Source: Tomocerus qinae (lineage: Eukaryota > Arthropoda > Collembola > Entomobryomorpha > Tomoceridae). From it: a stretch of DNA of 64,000 nt. A program made the translations under genes and the position numbers. Positions within the stretch are counted from its first letter, which is position 1. Each line of letters opens with the position of its first letter. Location: the NCBI GenBank assembly GCA_020055645.1, contig CM034547.1, positions 9,719,280-9,783,279 of the forward strand. The letters are read 5' to 3'. The notes under the pieces were generated by a model that was not told the origin of the DNA, did no database searches, and saw only the letters and a list, made by a program, of their open reading frames with translations. This document shows, in pieces, positions 59,201-64,000 of the stretch.

Positions 59201-62200
59201 GTTAACCTTCCGTTGCATCATCGTCGCATAAATAACATATGTGTACGTGACACACGAGTACATACACTATAGCTACAAAAATATAACTACAGGTTTGCAT
59301 GATAAGCTTACTAAACAAAAATATACAGCGATAACGTTATTTATTACGCAATCAGTTGACGGAAAGAAACAAGTGAGAATGAAGAGCAAGGAACATGATT
59401 AAAGTAACATAGACCTAATGTAAAAAACAACTGGACGCTTTTTATTAATGCAATAGTAAATTGCATCCCTTTGGAAATATCGATGCAGAATGTGTGTAGA
59501 ATGTTTTAACTTCCCGGTTTGTGACAACGCAAATCTGTATGTACAAGAAAACTTTGGAAGTGTCCTTGGTTAGTACTTATTAAGTTATCAAATTGAATTA
59601 AAATGGGAAAATTTATGGCGGTTGTTGCTTATTTAAGTATGCACAAGTACTACAGTCGTCACCGTCAGCATAATATAGTACCCAGTGCATTACTTAACCT
59701 ACTTCACTTCACGAAGCTCATTTTGGATTCCCTCTCTCACTTTCTGTATAATAACTCGATTTTAGAACTTATGGCTTTTAGTACAAGCCACGCTCAGTGT
59801 AAGTTGCAAAAAGAATTCTGGAAAGCTACTTATACCCATATTGTGTTTACACTTTGAGAGAGGATAGCTATAGTAGTGTCTGGGTTGTGTTCATGTAGTG
59901 CATCTGTATGGAGCAACATGAAAGAGTTAAGCTTTGAACTCTTTTTGTTTCTGTTCGCTTTGAGGGAATTTGATGATTTCAGCGAAGATCAGATAAGGTC
60001 TCTACTCAATTTAGACTTCAAAAAGAGTATTGGGTATTATTACGAACGAATTTATCAAATATTCATCTCCTGTTTGATATTTTCTGCCTTTACCTCATGC
60101 TCTAGGTCCGTCGTGGTTGAATGAATAGATAATACTACAGGCTGTGTCAAAAATAAGAAGTAGACATGGAAAAGAATGTCAAGAAATTGCAATAACGGAA
60201 ATTTGAGATGTTTTTAATGATGTCACTACAGATATGAAAAACAAATGCCTTTAGATTAGAATTAGAGTACTTACCTTTTGTACTTGCCCAATTTTGGATG
60301 CTAGTGGCAAACAATAAGTGACATGACACGACAGTTCTTTTATCCATGCTCTATTATCTGATCTGACAATCCATAATGCACCGGCGAACGATGTCGCACG
60401 AGACGAAGACCATGTCTCAGTGTACACTATCTGTGTACATGAAAAGACGAGACGAAAAGAAAAGTTTGGTTCCCCAAGGCGATATTTCCTTGAATTCTGT
60501 AGTCTACTTAACCAAATGAGAGACGAGACTGGGAACGTATCAACCCCAATTGTGAGAGAGGTTTGTCATGTCAAGACCAAGTACAGGGCAGACAACGTCA
60601 TGCATGGCACAGCCCCATAGTCATAGCCAGGTCATATTTGTGATAAATGTGTCGAGGAAAGTAATTTGGCGACGGTTTCTTGTTTCCGCAATTTGCTTTG
60701 AAATTCAAAGTTAAACCGTAGATGTTGGTGCGGTTTTGTGGGGTATTATGTACCATAGTTATTATTGTGCCTTTATAACTAACACGCGGCTTCCTCCATT
60801 CTGACTCTGCTTTAAGGGTGTTGCGTTTGCCTTAGTCAGAATTACCAACCTTGGGTTGAATACACAGTAATGATTACTAATAATAGAGCGTTCATAATAC
60901 CAAATGAAGGCCTACACACTCACGAGGTTTCCAATTCTCAACCGATTAATTTTCAATTTTTGTGGAAACCTCAAAAGACCATTTCCCAACTGTCTGCAAT
61001 TCATCTCGATAAAAATACGTAATGAGAGCACTACTTTGATCATCACGCCTTTTTACACGTGCTAAAGGAGAAGCTGATGTGAATTTTGATATTTTCTATT
61101 GGAATTTTCTGAGAGGATATTACGAAACGGTGGCTATTTTCTCTTTGTATGGTATGTAGTATGTGTGGGAGATAATATAATACACTCTTTTATGGACTTC
61201 TCGGTCAAACAAACGGAAAAGAGAGGGCAGGGATCGGTTAACCTAAAGACTCCTGAATAAATATGTAACCCGAAATCCCATTCTCATTCCAAAGGGTATC
61301 CACAATGATCTGGATCTCATATCTTTAGCTATTCCATAGATTCTGCTACCCTACTTTAGTAAATAGATATCACTTGAAGTAATGTCTAGGTATACTTAAG
61401 TATATGCCTAAGGGTATGTAACACATCTTCATGTCTGTTTGTTAACAGCAACTATAAATTCTGCTAATGTTTGCTAATACTGTGAAAATCCATATTAGAT
61501 AGGGATATATATGAAAGGAAGTGCAGATAGAGCGTAGGGTAATGATTGATGGTTTTCCGTAGAGTCGTAATACATTGCATCGCACCTTCATTTGTTATTG
61601 GATTGGGTCGTTTAGTCCACCACAGAGGATCAGATCAAATTAGATCAGCCAGAGTCGCATCACTTCCTTTCTTTCCAGTTTACTGATTTCTGTAGATGCC
61701 AGATGGTCGGAGGGAAATATCTACTGGCCTTTCCTCACAAAAACACACACATAATCACATAATCTACCCAACGAACGGATTTCACATTCTCACAAAGTGA
61801 AAGGACAAATATCCTTTCGTCTCATCTCACCCGTTCACCCGTTAATGCCTGTTGTATTTCATAGAGACATGCACTACTGCTTTACAAATAATCCAAACAT
61901 AAAGTTGACAAAGTGTAAATGGCATGAGCAAAGCATCTCAAATCGCATCTGGATAATAGTAGGAGCAAAAGAATAAGGCCATCTGCACAGATCATCTTTG
62001 ATATTATATTCCAAAAGTAATAGCTAAATACTACTGTGGTTGTCTGTTTATATCATTATTTGGCTGTTGGATAAAAAAGACTACCCACGTCCACACCACA
62101 CATAAAAGGAGTAAGCAGAAAACTCTTCCAGGCAAGAAGCTGTCTGTACCGTGGTAATCAATGAATAATTCTTCTAGGTAGATACATTCATACGTGTATT

Positions 62201-64000
62201 TTTCAACTTGTGTTGCTTATGTCACATTAAAAGAGCAGTAGGGCGACTCCTTGATTTAGAAAATACAGACAGGCGTCTTGATTAATAATTTTCTGTAGAT
62301 TCATCCAAATAGAAAATAAGCGATGAGTACTTATCTTTTATGCAATTATGACGGTGTACATTACATTAGAGTGTATGTGGGAGAAGATAGAGCTAGACAG
62401 TTGCACTAGATATCATGGGAATGGGATGGTAGTGTGTGGAGATGAGAGGCGAAGCTGAATTGGAGAATGAAGGAAACGCACGCTTGCGTTGGAAACGTTG
62501 GCAAAACTTATGTGTACTTGCTTTTCCTTTGCTTTACTTATCGTTAGCCTACGATAGCAATAGTACGTGTATGAAGTAGTGAAGTGAACGCAGAAGAGAA
62601 TAGCATTATTCCCTGACTTAACTCCTCGTACGGCCTGGCCTAACATAAACTAACGTAACTAAAGCCTATGCAAAAGGAAAGTTTCAGATCTTTCCCTTGT
62701 CCTGGCCAAGAAGAAGTCTCGAACAGTCAAACGACCACAATAGAAGCGACTGAACAGATCACAACTGAACGAACAGGTCTTCACATCTCCCAGTTCTCTC
62801 TGACTTGTTTACGAACTAAACCCTAATCAAGCAAATAACCTATCGAACTGAGTGATCTTACATATTTACTCACATCAAATAAGAATCTGCCTATTCTCAC
62901 TTCAAACATTCTGTCTCAACTTGTATTTCACTTTATTAACTCTTTGAACCGACAATTTTGAAAATCATTTCCTCCTACTAAATTTGTGTTTCTACCTTGA
63001 CATTTCAACTGTACTATTACATAAAATCTTTGCATATCTACAGTATAACTTGTGTGAGTGAAGTTTCCAAATGCTTTGATATTTGAAATACAGAAAAGCT
63101 ACTAAATTCCATGTGCACTTCGCATCTAATTTTCCGTCTCATTTCTTGTCATATCACTTTTCCAATCTGAAATCTGCAGTCGACTTCACTTGACATTTAA
63201 TTCCTTTCGCAGTGGACATTTCTTAATAAGAAAACTTTTAACATATTATTCTGCATTCATCTTACTTATTCAAAGTTTTTTATTTCAAACTTGGACATCC
63301 CTATTTAATCATAGAATTTTCCTGAGCTACATTATAACTTGTACGTACGTTTTGAACTCTATAATTCGCAGGTGAACGACAGATCCTTGACAAAAGGAAA
63401 CATTAGATTGAATTTTACTTCACAAAGAACATTCATTTACGTAAGATTGAATTGAACTTGAATTGATAGAGAACCAATCGGATTCTATTTAAAAAAGACT
63501 ACAGTGAATCCTCTTTGAATATAATGCGCCTTGACATTTTCACATCCAATCTCAGGTTCTTAACTTGTTTAGATAAATTCTAAGTGTGTTTGAGTAGCTA
63601 AATCTCATCTGTATACATCTGTACCTACATACAACTTGTGGTTTCCTTCCACTAAGCTAAACAGACCCAGAACGAGATGATTTACATCCACTACAACCTG
63701 TAAACCCACAATAAGAGCTCTGTTAACCATTTTCTGGGAACTCTCAATCCATGAACTTGTTTGCCTAAGCCAAAATCCCATTTGACTTCAAATCATACTT
63801 TCTAATCCCAAACTCATCTACGCTGAGATAAACCGAATTTCATCGCACAGCAAGCGTCCGGCCGCAGAACTCTAAATCAGTTAAGTCTTGATCTGTATTA
63901 AACTCTAGTTTACTTATTATTAATTCTACTTTAATGATCCTATATCTAAAGTCTTAAGATGGCAACCTAGTAGTATATGAACCTTGGTTTCCGCCACATG
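56246..64000. other. Stretch without a supported gene
   Basis: AT-rich with several frames of 60-94 codons, none with a domain. Two adjacent plus-strand frames (59603-59857 and 59876-60124) have amphipathic composition but no start context or splice partners. A minus-strand segment at 60347-60275 opens with MDKRTVVSCHLLF and meets a GTAAGT donor, yet no second exon could be joined. The last 1.3 kb is C/T-rich on the plus strand, perhaps a 5' region of a gene beyond the window. Confidence 0.4.

Noticed and set aside
59603-60124. Two consecutive plus-strand frames of 84 and 82 codons
   Set aside because: Amphipathic composition only; they are in different frames, with no splice sites or family resemblance.
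60275-60347. Possible start exon (MDKRTVVSCHLLF...) ending at GTAAGT on the minus strand
   Set aside because: Short, and no downstream exon with matching phase could be found.
1-64000. CRISPR arrays, rRNA genes, bacterial operons
   Set aside because: No spaced direct repeats or rRNA-like sequence seen; the spliced genes and animal protein families show this is eukaryotic nuclear DNA.

Overview
The window is AT-rich animal DNA with spliced genes, short introns next to multi-kilobase ones, and young transposons. The three genes that can be named match arthropod orthologues, so the source is most likely an arthropod. The genus cannot be told from this sequence.

Layout, left to right. 1-9330 is mostly non-coding. 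It holds one tRNA-Lys(CTT), the last two exons of an unrecognised minus-strand membrane or secreted protein (7126-7906), and a weaker set of possible minus-strand exons (2762-5031). 9336-14140 is a young, complete-looking LTR retrotransposon on the minus strand, probably BEL/Pao, with a 5-bp target duplication. Between its LTRs lies one 940-codon frame and no visible Pol. 18544-28910 is a five-exon plus-strand gene for a TIEG-type Kruppel-like factor (cabut, KLF10/11 class), with an 8-kb first intron. 31518-36420 is an eleven-exon minus-strand CC2D1 gene (lethal giant discs). 38440-43049 is a nine-exon minus-strand TM9SF4 gene. All exon joins in these three genes keep frame. From 43.9 kb to the end I see no gene I can name. 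Its main landmark is a 1.95-kb inverted repeat at 54291-56245.

Mobile DNA beyond the LTR element: a 985-bp element with an 8-bp target duplication nearly fills TM9SF4 intron 5; a 337-bp GGCC-rich MITE-like element lies between the lgd and TM9SF4 genes; and two 760-bp arms that are almost identical flank a 436-bp loop at 54.3-56.2 kb. The loop carries an exon-like coiled-coil reading frame.

The named genes do not form one pathway. cabut is a sugar- and TGF-beta-responsive transcription factor. lgd regulates ESCRT-III at endosomes. TM9SF4 is a Golgi/endosome nine-pass membrane protein. The last two share the endomembrane system and the same strand, but nothing in the sequence shows co-regulation. 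The best candidates for something undescribed are the long-hairpin locus at 54.3-56.2 kb and the single-ORF LTR element.
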